64,000 nt of DNA from Tetradesmus obliquus (lineage: Eukaryota; Chlorophyta; Chlorophyceae; Sphaeropleales; Scenedesmaceae). Below are positions 47,953 through 60,820 of this stretch, piece by piece. The notes below the pieces were generated by a model, which ran no database searches, had not been told where the DNA came from, and saw only the letters and a list, made by a program, of their open reading frames with translations. How positions within the stretch are numbered: the first letter of the stretch is position 1; each line of letters starts with the position of its first letter. The DNA is taken from NCBI GenBank assembly GCA_030272155.1, contig CP126192.1, forward strand, positions 3,010,501 to 3,074,500. The letters are read 5' to 3'. The translations under genes and the position numbers were made by a program.

Positions 47953-48719
47953 TCAATGGTGTGCCTTGGGTGCTTCCTTTGCTGCCGCCTCCTGGCGCCG
48001 CCTCTCCCGCTCAATCGTCAGCTGCCTCTCATACTGCAGAGTAGCAGCAGGCAATGCGAAACAAACGAGGTGGACGCAGTATGTTGGCTGTTGTCAGCAG
48101 TTGAGGACACTGCATGCTGCCGCATGTTGCTGCAGCGCAACTAAGTTGCAAGCTCAAGCATGCTTTACAGCAACCTGCTGCCCACATCACCCACGGCAGT
48201 ACGCATGCCACCTTGCGGAAGGATAATGCTGAAACGTTTGGTGGCAGGGCATACTGATTGTGCCTAACACTGTCTGCTGATGCTTGGCAGACTGCTCACG
48301 TATTTGCGATGGTGCAGGCACTCCAGGTAGTCATCAGCCACTGCCTTGCACTTTAGCGGCTCCTCGTTGTTCTCGTGCATGCACTGCAACATAAACAAGG
48401 ATATGCAGGCGGAGTAAATTTACAGTGGGTGCAGCAGCACTGCCTGGAGCTGTTGTGCTGCTACTGCTGCTGCCACTGTGTGTGCAGCGCTGCGGTTGCC
48501 CTGAAGCTGCTGCTTCACTGCCTCAAGACACTTGACAACAGTACTTACCTCCTGGAAGTCCATCCAGAAGTTGTAGCACCTGCAGGAGAACGTGATCAGA
48601 TCAGCACAGCTCTGCTGGTTTTGTAGAGCCAGGCTCGTTGGCTAGGCGCGTAGGCTCGAGCCAGCCGACGGACAAACTGCATACCGTGACGGGCCACCGT
48701 GAATGCCCATGAACACCAT
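47953..48719 (-). CDS. NDUFS5: NDUFS5, complex I 15-kDa-type subunit, 4 exons, 76 aa
   Basis: Minus-strand exons are 48719-48685, 48579-48549, 48383-48300 and 48033-47953. Every phase closes and gives 76 residues, close to other NDUFS5 proteins. The twin CX9C motif is complete: C13-x9-C23 (CYNFWMDFQEC) and C34-x9-C44 (CKAVADDYLEC). It is followed by the conserved LHHRKYYERQ helix. NDUFS5 is an accessory subunit on the intermembrane-space side of mitochondrial complex I. CX9C proteins are imported and oxidised by the Mia40 pathway, so no cleavable presequence is needed and none is seen. The first exon codes for only 11 residues plus two bases, too short for ORF finders. Confidence 0.92.
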
Positions 48720-49553
48720 CTTGTTGCGCGCTCTTTGTGACTGAACGCTGCTGGTGCCCTTTTAGTGCCTGCTGTTGCCTGTCTCTCAACTGCTGATCTT
48801 TGATCAAACAATAAGAACAATACGGCGATTTATGTTTTCCTGCAGCAGAAACCTGCGCTGGGCTTCAAGGACAGGTGCTGCTGTCTGCAGTATGCTTGAA
48901 CCAACCTCACAGCGTCGATAAAGCACATCAGCTGCTTAAGCACGCCGGGGTAGGCACGTCCCTGCACTATGATGCCAATGTGCAGCAAGCCCCAAGCCCT
49001 GACTGTGCCAGGTTTCAAGGCAGAGGTTCACCCTGCACCAGGGCCCGGCCCAGTGGGGTGGGGCCCTCTGGGTGAGGTGCAGAAGTGACTACCCCAGACG
49101 CTTGCTGCCAACGTGTGCCATTAAGCCATGCACTGAGCTATGTTACCCGCGGCTACTTGCTGCCAAACTCCGCAACCAGGTCAGGTCGTCACAGCAGTCC
49201 GTTGCCCCAGCTGCTGCCCCCACATTAACCCAGCATTGCAGAAGAGTCCCCTGCTAGGCTGCTTGACCGCCAGGCTGAAGTGAAACAAGCGCAAGCGAAG
49301 GTGGACACTGTTGCTTTGGTGCATGCCAATAAGCTGACATCAGCAGCACGGGTTGCGCAGCCGGCCAAAACCCTCCAAGACGACTCGTGTCGGACATGCT
49401 ATCATGCGATGACGTCTAGTCCTCTATGCTGCCTGGCACTGCTCAGCCTAGGCTGTGCTGACAATCGTCACTGAGCAGTTCCACAAGTGTAAAATTGTTA
49501 CATCGCGCCAGCACTGCCCCAGCACCGCCCACCACCCCAGCAGCTGCGGCATG
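48720..49553. other. Intergenic, NDUFS5 promoter and HISN3 3' UTR
   Basis: 834 bases with no supported gene. The TTACA at 49498-49502 is TGTAA on the minus strand, 52 bases past the HISN3 stop, and is the best-placed algal polyadenylation signal in the window. Confidence 0.45.
49498..49502 (-). terminator. TGTAA polyadenylation signal of HISN3
   Basis: TGTAA is the usual chlorophyte polyadenylation signal. This one lies on the coding strand 52 bases downstream of the HISN3 stop codon. Confidence 0.5.
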
Positions 49554-51743
49554 CTACACAGCCACCACCTGCTGCTGCGCCTTGTGCCAGGCCACCACGT
49601 CAGCGTAGGGCAGCTTGCCGCCAAATATGTCCAGCGCGCTGCCTACGGTGATGTCCACGCGGCCCCTGCCTGCAGCAGCCACGCGCTCCAAGTCCTCCTG
49701 CAAGCAGCGGTTGTTATATGTTGTCATAGAGGCAGCGACATTGTAGTGAACCATATGCAAGCAGACCACAGCGACAGGACGCAGCTGCAGGCGCAAACTG
49801 GAATAATATACTATGCACTACTGTGCAAGCAGCCCATACTACCACTGCCCCTCCAGCTGCTGTGTGGCATGGATTTGAATGCATTGTGCCGCAAACAACG
49901 TGACTGCTGACTGGCGTTGTGCAGTGTTGGGCCAGCGCTGCCATCACGCAAACCAAACACACCAAACTCCCACCCCACTGCACTCAGCGCGCCACCATGC
50001 GCACACCCTACGCCACGGTAACCCTGCCCGCGTGCCCACTCACCAGCGTGCGCGCGCCGCCCGCATAAGTGACAGGGATAGGGCTCCACCGCCCTAGCAG
50101 CTCCACTAGCGCATCATCAATGCCCAGCTGCATTCCCTCCACATCGACCCCATGCACTAGGAACTCGTCGCAGCTGCCAGCAAGTGTGGCCAGTGTTTCC
50201 TCACTCAGTGCGAGGCTGCTGAAGCGCTGCCAGCGGTCTGTCACTACGTAGTACTGGCCGTCGCGCTGCCTGCAGCTGAGGTCCAGCACCAGCCGCTGCT
50301 TGCCCACTAGCTTGACCTGCAGGGGTGAGGCAACACACGCCGCGGTTGCACGTGAGTGGGAGTGGTGTTGGCTCGTCAAAGTGGCTGGCGTGCTTGTAAA
50401 TGTCGGGAGCCGTGCAGCTGCAAGGGTACTGTACAGCCACGCGTCGGGTATCCTGTGCAAGTGGCCTTCAAGATTGACATTTATGGGGGTGTGCCGAATC
50501 TTCTGTCTCACACACTGCTCGGAAATCCTAGTTGGCGGTGACAGCAAGCTGCCGGCAGGAGCAGCACTCTGAGCAGCTCCGCATGGAAGTAGCTGTTGCT
50601 GTACAGTGCTTTACTGTTGCGTTTGTGACGGCCTTGATCCTCAGCGCTGGCCACTCACTAGGTCTGCCAGGCGCTGCTCCTCCAGCCGCCCCTCCCTGAA
50701 CACAAATGACGTTACAATGACGTGGCTTGCGCCAGCATCCAGGTACTGCATCGCGTTGTCGGTTGTGACGCCGCCACCCAGCTGCAGCCCACCAGGCCAC
50801 GCCTGCAGCGCACCAAACGCTGTTTGCCTGCACAGCAGCAACAGCAGCAGTGCGTAACCAGCAGTGTGACCAGCAGCTGCCGGCTGGTGCAGGTACCCCA
50901 GCTTCGGCCTGCATGTCGATGTTTCAGCTAGTCAGAGGCTGATGGTCCTTGCCCTGCCTGCCGCACAGTTTTGCAGGTCTGGCCGGGCCTCTCTTTGCCG
51001 AGGCATGCTAGTAGCAGCACATGCTGCTGCATGTATAGCATCAAAGGCTGCGAGTGCTGCTGACGCTCAAGGATACGTACGTGGACTTCAAAGATTGCCA
51101 AGGCCCACCTGCTTGCATCGTCTGCGCCCAGCATGATGACGTGGCCGCCTGTCAGCTGGTCTCGCTGGTACAGCTCAGCATACCATGATGACGGCTTGTC
51201 TGACACAAAGTTTGTCTTCAGGTCAGCTGCTCCCTGCTCAACCCTGCATTGTACCAGGCAATTAACAACAGGGGGAGCCAGTCAGACACGCCATTGCATG
51301 TGCGTACACGCACCAGCCAGAACCTGCAAGCTGCTGGCTGACATGAGTGTGGTGTCAACTGATGCCTGCTTCTGTCACCACCAACAAGCCGCAGCCACAA
51401 GGTTGCACACTGCTGAAGCTATTTGACAGCTGAATTGCAGATGGCTGCCCCGATATGCACATGCACGAGTGGGCCGGCTGGACTGTCAGGCTGTTGTCTG
51501 CTGCCTCACTTGCTGGTTGACGGCAAGTCCTTCAATGTAGACCCTACAATCTGCTTAACCTTTCCCTGTATTGTGACAGGAGCACAATGTGAGGTTGTCA
51601 TCCATCTGAACAGAGCAGCTTTCACTTCAAGCATTTGGCAGTTGCGAACTTGCCTGGTGGATGTCTATACAGGGCCGAAACTTGACACACTGCGTTGCTG
51701 GCTGTGAAGAGCAGGAAACTTGCAGTTTCTTACGCCCAAGCAT
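49554..51743 (-). CDS. HISN3: HisA-type BBMII isomerase of histidine synthesis, 6 exons
   Basis: Minus-strand exons are 51743-51654, 51565-51510, 51243-51081, 50802-50659, 50316-50044 and 49697-49554. Phases close and give 289 residues. The enzyme isomerises ProFAR to PRFAR, the fourth step of histidine synthesis. Residues 1-19 ([19 protein letters not shown]) look like a short plastid transit peptide. The barrel follows: [18 protein letters not shown] with the first catalytic Asp, [25 protein letters not shown] with the phosphate-binding glycines, LVLDLSCR with the second acidic residue, then VTYAGGA and [14 protein letters not shown]. The eukaryotic [13 protein letters not shown] form distinguishes it from bacterial HisA. 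Intron 1 uses a GC donor (CAG|GCAAGT). The gene is head to head with the DUF627/DUF629 gene. Confidence 0.93.
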
Positions 51744-52089
51744 ACTGGTACACCCACTAGTTGAACAATCACGGGTGTGTCAAACGGGCAGCAGCAGCAG
51801 GAGCAGCACAGCAGAGCAGAAGAGGCGAACACCAGCGAGTGCAGAAGCAGGGTAAAACAGATGCAGTAAAAGACAGGAGCTTTCAAGCATTGCGATCGAA
51901 TAATGGACAGTCACCAGTGACCGTCCTTCTAGCGGCTGCAGACGAACAGAGCCAGGGAATGACACTTTGCCAACATTGCTTGTTTCCTCCCTGCGCTCAC
52001 CAGACAAGCGGATAGGTGCTAGACACTGTGTTTGGTTCCGAGGATGCATGATTGCTGAACAAACATGAGCTGAGCTGCGACAGATAATC
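51744..52089. promoter_or_regulatory. Bidirectional promoter region, HISN3 / DUF629 gene
   Basis: 346 bases lie between divergent start codons. No motif is confidently identified, but both promoters must fit in this interval or within the 5' UTRs. Confidence 0.45.
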
Positions 52090-54203
52090 ATGGATACCGA
52101 CAAGTACGGCCTAAAGGCCGCTAGTCAGTGTGATACACTCATCAGAGAGTATTGCAGAGGCGTCAGGTGAGCGATGCGCAGCGATCCGGCCACCGCCAGC
52201 AGGCCCACCGCACAATGGGGCGCAGCACTCACACAGGCCCGTGATTTCGCGCAGGCCCAATGCCAAAAAGGCTCTCAAGCAGATCGCCAAGCAGACAGGC
52301 TCGGCCCTGCCCAGGAGGTACCTGGTGAGTGTGGCAGTGCCTGTGGACGCCACTGCTGCTGCCTCCCCAGCCTTGCTCGGGTGCCTGAGCCGCTCTGCTG
52401 CCTGCTGCAGGCTCGGCTGATATACCATGAGGCGGCAGGCTCCATTAGCCCCGGCACTGTGGGCTCTGGCTCCAGCCTGAAGCGCATACAGCTGCTGCAG
52501 GAGGCGTACGAGCACGCAGTGGAAGCCACCAGCCTCGCCCCCAACAGCCTCAGCTGCGCAGCGCTGCGTGCCACACTTGCAATCAACCTGCTGGTGGAGG
52601 AGTCTGCGCTGCTGAACCCCAGCAACAAGCCAGCTAAGAAGGGGCAGGGCATGTCCAGCTTGGACAAGAAGTGCCAGGAGCTGCGGGAGCGCTTCAGGGG
52701 CAGCATTGATGCTTGCAGGACAGCGCTGGAGCACGCCAGCCCAGTCATGGTGGAGCCTGTCATAACAATGATCACCTCAACACACACCACCTGCGACCCC
52801 TGCAGCCTGGTGAGCAGCAGCAGGAGCAGCAGCTGCCTCGGGCCAGCCAGTGCATTTAAAATTTCCCCAGTTGCGGCAGCCAGCAGTTGCTGGATGCGTG
52901 GTTATTGTAGCATGCTTCACGGGGTGTTAGTGTTGTAAGAAGCGGAGGTCAGCGGCAGCTTCTCTGCGCTGCGTCCTGCTACAGCAGTTGGAGCTGCGCC
53001 GCAGCATCAATCCACTGCTGACACAGCGTTTACATAGATGCACATCCGCACTCTTGCAGCTGTTGCTCAACCCGCCCGTGTTGCTGCCCTGTGCTGCTGC
53101 TTCTCTCTCGTCTCACCATCCGCAGCTGCAGGAGAAGATCCTGGAGTGGTTCAAAAACGGCAGCTGGCAGGAGATTGCCGCAGAGAAGCGCAGCGTGCTG
53201 ACCAGCATGCAGCAGGTGCTGCAGAGCTGCTACGCGCTGCTGGACAGCACGCAGGTGCCGGTCAACAGCATCATCAAGCTGCTGCAACACATCCTCAGGT
53301 GCGGCGAGGTTGTATGGCAGTGGAGATGGGATCTGCGCGCCTGGTAGTAGGATGATAGCTGCAGCGCACCAGTGGCAGCTAAGGATGGGCTATGTGTGTG
53401 ATGTGCAGTTGCGGATACGCTGCTGTCTGTGCTGTATGCAGTGGTGAAGCGAAACAGCAGCAAACATTGCATTCGCGTTGCACTAACTCAAGCATGTGTT
53501 GCTTGTTGCTGCTCGTGCATCGTGCAGGCCGTACGGCGCGGAGCAGCAGATGCTAGCCAGCAGCAGGGTGGGCAGCAGCTCAGCAGCAGCTGGGCCCGCG
53601 CCCGCCAACGGCACCGGCGCCCTGCAACTGCCCACAGCGCAGTTGCACCACGCAGCGATAGGCGAGCTGCTGCGGCTGCTGCGCCCTGCGGGCGGCGGCC
53701 CGCCGCCTGCCACAGCAACAGCGGACTGCGATCCACCTCCAGCTATCGGTGCTGCTGGTGGCGCTGCAGATGCTGCTGATCTGGCGCCGCTGCCGCTGTC
53801 TGTGGAGAAGCCTTGGGACCCTCCGAAGCCTGCTGCAGCAGCAGCAGCGCCGAAAGCAGCAGCAGGTGCTGGCGCCGGGCGCGGCAAGGGCAGGGGTGGC
53901 AAGGGGCGCGCTGCAGTTGCAGCGGGTGCAGCGAAGAAGCGCGAGCGCAGCAGGAGGGAGCGCTTCATGGATGTGGAGAGCTTTTGGCGCAGCTGCAGCC
54001 CTGAGCAGCGCAGCCAGCTGCTGCAGGTGCCGCTGGCTCCACTGCTTGAGGGTGAGTGCTTGGAAGCTGCTGCTGGTGGGGTGTGTTGCTGACGGCGGCA
54101 GGCATGGCGTGCTGCTGCACGTTGGTGCAGTTGTGCAATCGGCGAAGCTTATGGAAGCAGGTGTGTATATGCTTGCACCGCTAGTTGTTTGACCCTGGAA
54201 TGC

Positions 54204-54239
<36 letters not shown>

Positions 54240-57200
54240 GTTTAAGCTGCACCAACTTGCCTAGTTTTATATGTGTTCAGTCCAGCTTCTGACTGCACAC
54301 ATGCTGCCGGCCGTGCTGCTGCTGCAGGTGTGAAGCAGGAGAGCGGCAGCGAAGCAGCAGAGGAGCTGATGGAAGGCCTGGTGCTGCTGCGCGAGCAGGC
54401 CAACACCAGCGCCCGCTACTGGCTGTGTGCTGCATGTGACCGCAAATTCCACGCTAGCAGCGATTTCAGTGCACACCTGGAGGCCTGCCACGAGCAGCTC
54501 GTGCTCATCAAGCAGCCGCCGGCAGCAGCGCAGCAGCAGCAGCAGCAGGTGTCTGCGGGCATGATGTATAAGCCCGGGCAGATGGCAGCAATCGCTGCTG
54601 CCAGCGTAGCTGCAGCAAACGGCGCCTCGCAGACTGCAGCGGCAGCGGCTGGCGCAAATGCTGCGGCGGCTGTGCAAGCGATGGTGACAGAGGGCGGACC
54701 CAACAGCATACTGGCGCAGGCAGCGCAGCTGCACCGCGAGCTGCAGCAGCAGCAGCAACACCAGCAGCAGCAACACCAGCAGCAGCAACAGCAGCAGCAG
54801 TTGCTGCCGTGCAGCATATCTGGGCAGTCTCCCCTGGCATATGTGACGTGTGGGAAGTGCCAGGTGAGCTTGCGGTTGACTGCTTTGACCGAAATGACGA
54901 CTGGGTGCAGCCTGCTTGATTTAGGCGCCTTGATGTTTCAAGCCAGTGCCTGCAGCCTAGCTTCTGAGTCAGCAACGGGAGTACTCATGTGTGTGATCCT
55001 GCGTAGATGTGCATGTTGCGTGTTGTTGGTGTGCAGGGCTGTGCTCCCAGCCGAATCTAGCTTGCAGGCAGTCAACATGTAGCTGGTGATGCCGTCTTGA
55101 CATCGTTTATCGATGCTGTCACCGCAGGCTGAGGTCGTCGGCATGTACTTTAGCAACGTGCAGCAGCAGCAGCAGCAGCCAGGCCAGCAGCCGCAGCAGC
55201 AGCAGCCAGGCCAGCAGCCGCGGCAGCAGGATCCTCAGCAGCTGTGCCTCAAGTGCTACCGCATGTATGCAGCCACTGTGGGCTGTATAAAGGCGGAGCA
55301 GTATTACACCCGCGTGGCGCCACATGCGCCTGGCCTGGGATGCAGCACGTGGTCTGAGAGCGGCAGCGAGTTCATCAGCACTCGAGACAGCTTCAGCAGC
55401 TGCTGCGAGGAAGATGATGAGGACGATGACGAGCTCAACAGCCCCAGCGGCGCAGGCCATGCAGCAGGCAGCAGCAGCAGGCACGGTGCTGCGGTGCCGC
55501 GCTTGCCACCAAACAAGGGGCAGCTGACTGCGCAGCAGCAGCGCCAGCTGGCGTGGCTGTCAGCAGCAGTGAACCGAGGCGTGGCCTCCGGGCCTGCCCC
55601 AGTGCAGCAGCAGCAGCAGTTGCCGCAGCCACCACAGCAGCAGCAGCAGCAGGATGCGGCACAGCAGATGCCTGTGCCTGCGCCTGGTATGTTTGTCTTT
55701 GGCAGCAAGGGCGCCGGCAGCAGCAGCAGCAATGCTGCTGCAGCAACTGCCGCCGGCAGCAGCGGTGCTGCACCAGCAGCAGAACTGGCTGGCAGCCGGT
55801 TGCCTGCAGGACAGGCTCCTGCTGCTGGCGGTGTTGCGAGCCGCAAGGCGGCAGTTGCTGGTGCGGATGCTCTGTCATTTGAGCTCATTGCTGAGCTTGA
55901 GGCAGTGCACGCAGCGCGCAAGGTGTTCCTGCAAGGCCAGCCAGCCGCAGCAGCAGCTGCAGCTGCTCCATTCCTGCAGCAGGTGGCGGCATTCAACCAG
56001 CTCCAGCAGCAACAGCAGGCGGCTGGTAACGCTGACAGCAGCACAGGGCTGCCTGCTCTGGCGCCTCTGGGCACAGCACGGCAGCCGGATGGCGCAGCTG
56101 CAGGTGATGCAAGCAACTCTGCAGCTTGCAGTATGTCGGGTGCAGACATGGGCACCCCAACAGCGTCTGGCCGCACCTGGCGTGACTGGCTACTGCCGAA
56201 GAAGCTGCTGCAGTGGAGTGAGGGTGAAGAAGGGCAGGAGGAGGCTGCGGGCGGTCAACATGACGAGCTGTTTGGTCAAATGGCCAGGCACAGCTCGGAG
56301 CCAGACCAGCGCGACAGCAGCGCAGCAGCAGGCGGCGTGAGCGTGCTGCGGCGGCACAGCGATGGCACTGCGGGTATTGTGAGCGGGCGCGGCGGTGCTG
56401 GCGCAAGCAGCAGCAGGCAGCAGGTGCAGCCGTGGCAGGGCGGGGAGGGTGCAGCAGGAGATGTGGCAGGGCGGGGGCCTAGCAGTGCGCCTTGCTCCCC
56501 TAGGACTCCTGCAGCCAAGGATGGAACCAGGCAGGCGCCTGAGGGTGCAGCAGGCGCAGCAGCAGCAGTTGGCTGTGCTGCTCTTGAGCTTGACAGCACA
56601 GCTGAGCAGGACGTCTCACGGGCTCCCAAGCAATGGGTTGCTGCTGGGGGGTCTGCAGCAGCAGCAGTAGCAGCTGGTGCAGGTGGGGTCAGCGTGTCTG
56701 CTGCTGCAGCGGAGCAGCAGCTGCTGCCGGTACCAGCAGACCTGGTGCAGCAGGTGCAGCAGGGGGCAGCAGACGCCAGCCGTGCCCTAGGCATTGGTCA
56801 AGTTGATGCAAGCATTGCAGCTGCTGGCGGTGATGTGCTTGTGGATGAGATAATCCGCTGCATGGCGCAGGTGTATGCAGCAGACAAAGATGTTGCAGAC
56901 ATGACACTCGGCTGTTTGGTGGACTTTGTGCGAAGGAAGCTGCTAGGGCCAGGCAGCAGCAGCAGCGGCCACAGCAGCAGCGCGCTCACAGCAGCCGCTC
57001 CTGCGGGGCCTGGCGCAGCAGCAGCTGGCTCGCAGGGTGATACAGACAGCGCATACTTCAGCAGTGGCAGCAGCAGCAGCAAGGAGAGCAGTCCTGCAAG
57101 CAGCGGGCCAGTAGGCGCTGGTGCAGCTGCAGGGCAGGCTGCGAGCAGTGGCCCGCTGGCGCTGCCTCCAACTGCTGCGCTGCTTGCACCAGGGGAGCTG

Positions 57201-60200
57201 CAGCTGGTGCAGCAGTTCCTGGCATCTCCAGAAGCTGCGTACCTGTCTCCTGAGATGATGCACGCGACGTTGTGCTGCCTTCCTGCAAGCGACCTGCAGA
57301 TGGCGCTCGCGTATGTTGTGCGGCAGCACGAGGACACGATGACGCAGCCCGGTCAAAGTGACAGCGAGGCTGACACAGCCAGTCAAAGCGTGCTGCCGGA
57401 GGACGATGCTGGCTGCATGCCGCTGTTTCAGTTGCACCATCTCGATGAGCTGAGCTTTGAGCAGCTAGTAGAGCACATCTGGCCGGGAGAGCTTGAGGAG
57501 GGAGCAGCAGGCGCTCCTGCAAGCAGCACTGCAGGCAGCGCAGCAGCCAGCAGCGGCAAAGCTGCAGCAAGCGCTGGCAAGGGCGGCAAAGCAGCGCAGC
57601 AGCTGCGCAGCAAGCAGCTGTCGGCACTCGGGAAGTCGGAGCGCGGCGCCAGCGCAGCTGCTACTGCTGCTGCAGCGGCAGCCGCGGCAGCTGCGAAGCA
57701 GCAGCTCAAGGAGCAGCCGAAGCTGCTTCCTGCAAGCTGGTGGCTGGAGCACCTGCAGCAGTCTGGCAAGGCAGCAGACCCTCCTCCTGCAGCAGCAGCA
57801 GACCAGCGCGTGCTGCGCTGGCTGTATGGCAACATCGTGAGCAGCCAGGCCGAGGAGTTTGCGGCAGGCCAGGCAGCGCTGAGCTGCAACCTGGACAGGC
57901 AGACAGCGCTGCTGGAGCTGTACGAAGGCATGGCCAATGCCTGGCGGCGCATGCAGCGCGTGGCAGACAAGCGGCGCGTGCTGGAGCAGCTGCGCCAGAA
58001 CATCAAGGTGCGGATGTGATGGCTGTGGGCATCGGGGGTGCAAGGGGCTATAATGGGGTTGCGGTCACTTATACGCCTGCCTTCCACCTGCTTGCGCCAA
58101 GATACCATTCTTGTGCCTGCCTGTGGCTGTGACTTGATTGGGTCGGCTTCGCACAGGCTGGTGGTCTCACGCATCCTCTGCTGTGCCGCACTGCTTCTGC
58201 TGCTGCTCCTGCAGACGCAGTTTGCTGTGGTGCGCTCTCAAGAGGAGGCAGGCGAGCACTGCACTGCGCAGCAGGCAGTCACCTTCCTGGAGGCACTCTT
58301 CACCAGCCTCTGCACCACCAACAGCAGCAACCCAGCAGCAAGCAAGGCAGCCAGCAGCAGCGCCGACCCAAGCAGCAGCAGCGCGGCTGCTGACGGGGAT
58401 GCGCTAGCAGCAGCGCACGGTGCATGGCCGGGTGGCGTGAGCTTGGCGTCGCCGCCTTCGCTTTGCTTGGCTGCACCCCCTGCAGCAGCTGCAGCTGCAG
58501 CTGCACAGCTAGAGCCAGAGCCCCCAGGGCTGGCAGGACAGCCCGCAGCAGCAGCAGCTGCACCTGCAGCAGCGCAAGATCAGCCGCAGCTGCCGCAGCA
58601 GCAGGTGGCTGTGGTCCCAGCTGCGGCAGCAGGCACTACAGCAGCAGCAGCCGTGTCGCAGCTGCAGGTGCGGCTGAACCAGCTGGCGCCGCTGTATCTG
58701 TGTGAGCCCGCGGTTGATGTGGTGCGTGCTGCGCCTGCACTCGCATGTGAGGCGAGCCAGCGCTATGCGAGGGCTTTGCTTGAGCGCGAGCTCGCTGTGC
58801 TATCCCTGATTGAGGCCATGCTAGAAGATGATACAGCAGCAGCGCGGCAGAAGCTTGCAGGAGCGAATGAGCGGCTGCTGGCGCGGCGCGCGGAGCTTAG
58901 CACAGCTGAGGCTGAGCACAGCAGGCTGACTGCTGAGGGCCCTGCCAGCCACCGCAAGAAGGACTTCTTGGATAAGGCTACAAAGGAGGCTGAGCATCGG
59001 GAGAAGCTGGCAGATTTGAAGGCAAAAATAGATGCAGCAAAGGCGGCGATCAGTGAGGATGAGGTGACAGCAGCGGCAGCTGACCTTGCGGCGGCTGATG
59101 CGCAGGGTGACCTGGCACGCGTGCGCGAGCAGGCTCGGCAGATTGCGGCGCGCAAGAAGAACTTGGAGGACCTCAATGCGCAGCTGTCAGCGCCTGTGCC
59201 CCCTCTGAGTGAGGCTGCGCTTGCTGCCGCAGTCAGCAGCGGCAGCAGCAGCGCGGGCAACCTCGGCGCGCTCGCGCCAGTGCCAGGCGCGGCAGCAGCA
59301 GCGGCAGCGGCAGCTGCGGCTGCTGCTTCGGGTGCGCCCGGCTGCAGCTGCTGCCCGCCTGCGCCTGCTGGCGCGCCTGCGCTGCAGCAGCTGTCAATAG
59401 CGCTGCCAGCTGCCACCAACACCACAGCTGGCAGCAGCAGCAGCAGCAGCAGCGCTGTGGCCACGGATCCTGCCGCCATCAGCACTGCTGCCGAGCTGGG
59501 CTGGTCGTGGCGGGCGCAGCGGCTGGAGTGCCTGATGTACCGCGTGCTGTGGGTGGCTGAGGCAGTTAAGCTGTTCCAGGCGCAGTACGAGCCTCGGGGG
59601 AAGCAGTACGAGCTGCTGGTGCGCGCCAGCAAGTGGGTCAAGGAGTGCTGCGATGAGTACGACCTCACCTTCCAGGCTGCTGCGGAAGACCTGAACAACC
59701 TGCGCAACCGCGTGCAGCAGCTGGCATGGTGAGTCAAGGGCAGATGTAGACACAGCAGGGGTTGCTGGTGGTTGGCAGTTGCGGCAGGATCGCCGCTGCT
59801 TTTGCTTGCGCCACTGGCGCGTTTTGCATGCCGCGTGACAGCTGCTGGTCTAGGCTGCTGTTGTGTGCAGGCTTGGTGTGCGTCAAGGCTGTGGTGGTGT
59901 GTGCGTGGCCTACTGACTGCTCTGCTGCTGCTGCTGCTGCTGCAGCGTGGATTTGACCTTTGACATCAACGAGGCCGCCCTCAAGTACATCCGCAGGGTG
60001 GTGGAGGCAGAGGCAGCACGCGCACAGGAGCTGCGCTCGCAGCAGCTGCTGCAGGAGCTGGCAGCAGAAGAAGAGGCCCACAAGGCGCAGCAGCAGCAGC
60101 AACAGCAGCATGTACAGGAGCAGCAGGCGGCGCAAGCAGCGACGGCTGGCAGCGGCGGCGCTGCTGCTGGCTCTGCAGCATCTTCCAAAGCCTCCAAAGG

Positions 60201-60788
60201 CAAGAAGGGCAAAGGCCAGCAGGCAGCAGCAGGCAAGGACGCCTTGTCCAAGCAGCAGCAGCAGGAGAGTGCGCGGGAGCGGCAGGCGCAGGAAGATGCA
60301 GCGCGGCAGGCGCTTGAGGCAGCCAGGGCAGCGCGGGAAGCTGCACTGGAGGCTGAGTTAGAGCAGCGCAGGCGGGAGTTGGAGCTGCTTGAAGCGCAGC
60401 GGGAGGCAGAGCTGATCAAGCAAGCGCAAGAGGCGAGCTTGAAGGAGCAGGCGCTCAAGCGTGCTCAGGAGGCCAGCATGCGGGAGCAGCAGGCGCTTGC
60501 TAATGCTGCTGCGGTGCTGGCTGCTGCTGCTGGCTCTGGGGACATGAGCGTGCTCAAGGGCAGCAGCAGCAGCAGCGGTGGGGCTGCAGCAGGTGGGGCT
60601 GGCAAAGGGCAAGCAGCGGGTAAGGGGCAAAAGGCTGGCGGCAAAAACGCTGGCGGCGCTGCTGCTGGCAGCAGCGCTTCGTCACCTGTGAATGGTCCTG
60701 CTGCGCAGCGTGCAAAGGGCAGCCAGCAGTCACCACAGCAGCAGCAACAGCAAACAGCAGCAGCGCCTGCCGCTGCTGGGAAAGCAAA

Positions 60789-60820
<32 letters not shown>

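Noticed and set aside
53483-53968. Long minus-strand frames through the DUF629 gene and other poly-Ala/Gln exons
   Set aside because: CAG/GCA repeats keep all frames open; these are shadows of the plus-strand coding exons.
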